Assembly: GCF_903944925.1 (NCBI RefSeq)
Contig: NZ_CAJATU010000119.1
Location: forward strand, 1 to 34,989
From: an uncultured Rhodopila sp.
GTDB taxonomy: Bacteria; Pseudomonadota; Alphaproteobacteria; Acetobacterales; Acetobacteraceae
Reading direction: 5' to 3'
Length of the DNA: 34,989 nt
Both the position numbers and the translations under genes were made by a program. How positions within the stretch are numbered: the stretch's first letter is position 1; every line of letters starts with the position of its first letter. Under the pieces are notes generated by a model. That model had not been told where the DNA came from, did no database searches, and was given only the letters and a program-made list of their open reading frames with translations. Positions 34,754 to 34,989 of the stretch are shown here, one piece after another.

Positions 34754-34989
34754 TGACATCGAAGTAATCGCGACTACAGTCCGACCTTTTAGGCGGGTGA
34801 CGTAGTGCCGAGAGCGAAGGTGGAGATGCGACGGATCAGGGAAGTTTTACGCTTGCGTGCCGAGTTGGGGCCGAACGTGAGTGCGATATCGGCGGGAGCC
34901 AGGCTCGCGCGCTCGACGGTGCGGACCTATCTGGACCGGGCGGTGACGGCCGGGCTGGATGCCGGCGCGGCGGCGGAGCTGTCCGACGC
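34754..34989 (+). mobile_element. Start of an IS21-family element, cut by the window edge
   Basis: The element is recognised through its transposase gene start. The left end is uncertain; TGACATCGAA at 34754 is a candidate because IS21 elements usually begin with TG. It abuts the broken recombinase. Confidence 0.55.
34805..34989 (+). CDS. IS21-family transposase IstA, N-terminal part
   Basis: The reading begins GTG CCG AGA and gives MPRAKVEMRRIREVLRLRAE, then a helix-turn-helix stretch AISAGARLARSTVRTYLDRA and TAGLDAG. This is the typical opening of IS21-family IstA transposases (MRKIxEVLRL, then STVxxYLxRAxxAGL). The helix-turn-helix binds the element ends; the DDE domain would lie beyond the window. 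The GTG at 34805 has GGCGGG upstream and matches the usual short leader before MRxI; the ATG at 34826 is the alternative. The gene is incomplete at its 3' end because the window ends. Confidence 0.75.
   Translation, partial: MPRAKVEMRRIREVLRLRAELGPNVSAISAGARLARSTVRTYLDRAVTAGLDAGAAAELSD

Noticed and set aside
1..34989. CRISPR array or direct-repeat arrays
   Set aside because: No regularly spaced direct DNA repeats were seen. The only repeats are at protein level in the acidic gene.

Overview
The window is GC-rich DNA with long overlapping genes and few gaps. Codon use and the kinds of mobile element suggest a proteobacterium, probably an alphaproteobacterium (inference; there is no rRNA, tRNA or housekeeping gene to confirm it). 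It is an accessory region. One intact IS630-family element lies at the left edge, and a broken DUF2252-like gene, a frameshifted serine recombinase and the start of an IS21-family element lie at the right edge.

Between these borders are two divergent gene blocks. The minus-strand block runs from about 26.2 kb down to 1.6 kb. In order of transcription it holds: a secreted/membrane vWA protein; a large stand-alone tubulin/FtsZ-like protein; a vWA-TM-tubulin-like fusion; a second vWA-TM-tubulin-like fusion whose nucleotide-binding motifs are eroded; a vWA-TM-actin/Hsp70-like fusion; a signal-peptide, proline-rich, single-TM protein with a helical cytoplasmic part; a 43-residue single-TM protein read from a GTG start; and a soluble helical solenoid-like protein. 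Several of these genes overlap by a few bases or lie within 52 bases of each other, so they look like one operon. A sigma70-like promoter lies in front of the first gene.

The plus-strand block (26.5-33.2 kb) holds a polytopic membrane protein with a possible SPFH-like cytoplasmic part, a HerA/FtsK-type P-loop ATPase, and a very acidic protein built of repeats. The ATPase stop and the acidic-protein start share a base.

I read the whole as one multi-component, envelope-spanning machine. Periplasmic vWA modules would be linked through single TM helices to cytoplasmic nucleotide-driven modules of both cytoskeletal superfamilies (three tubulin-like, one actin/Hsp70-like), with a HerA-like motor and an acidic repeat protein as further parts. 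No nuclease, toxin or known effector is visible. The function is not established; domain calls rest on motifs read by eye, without database searches.
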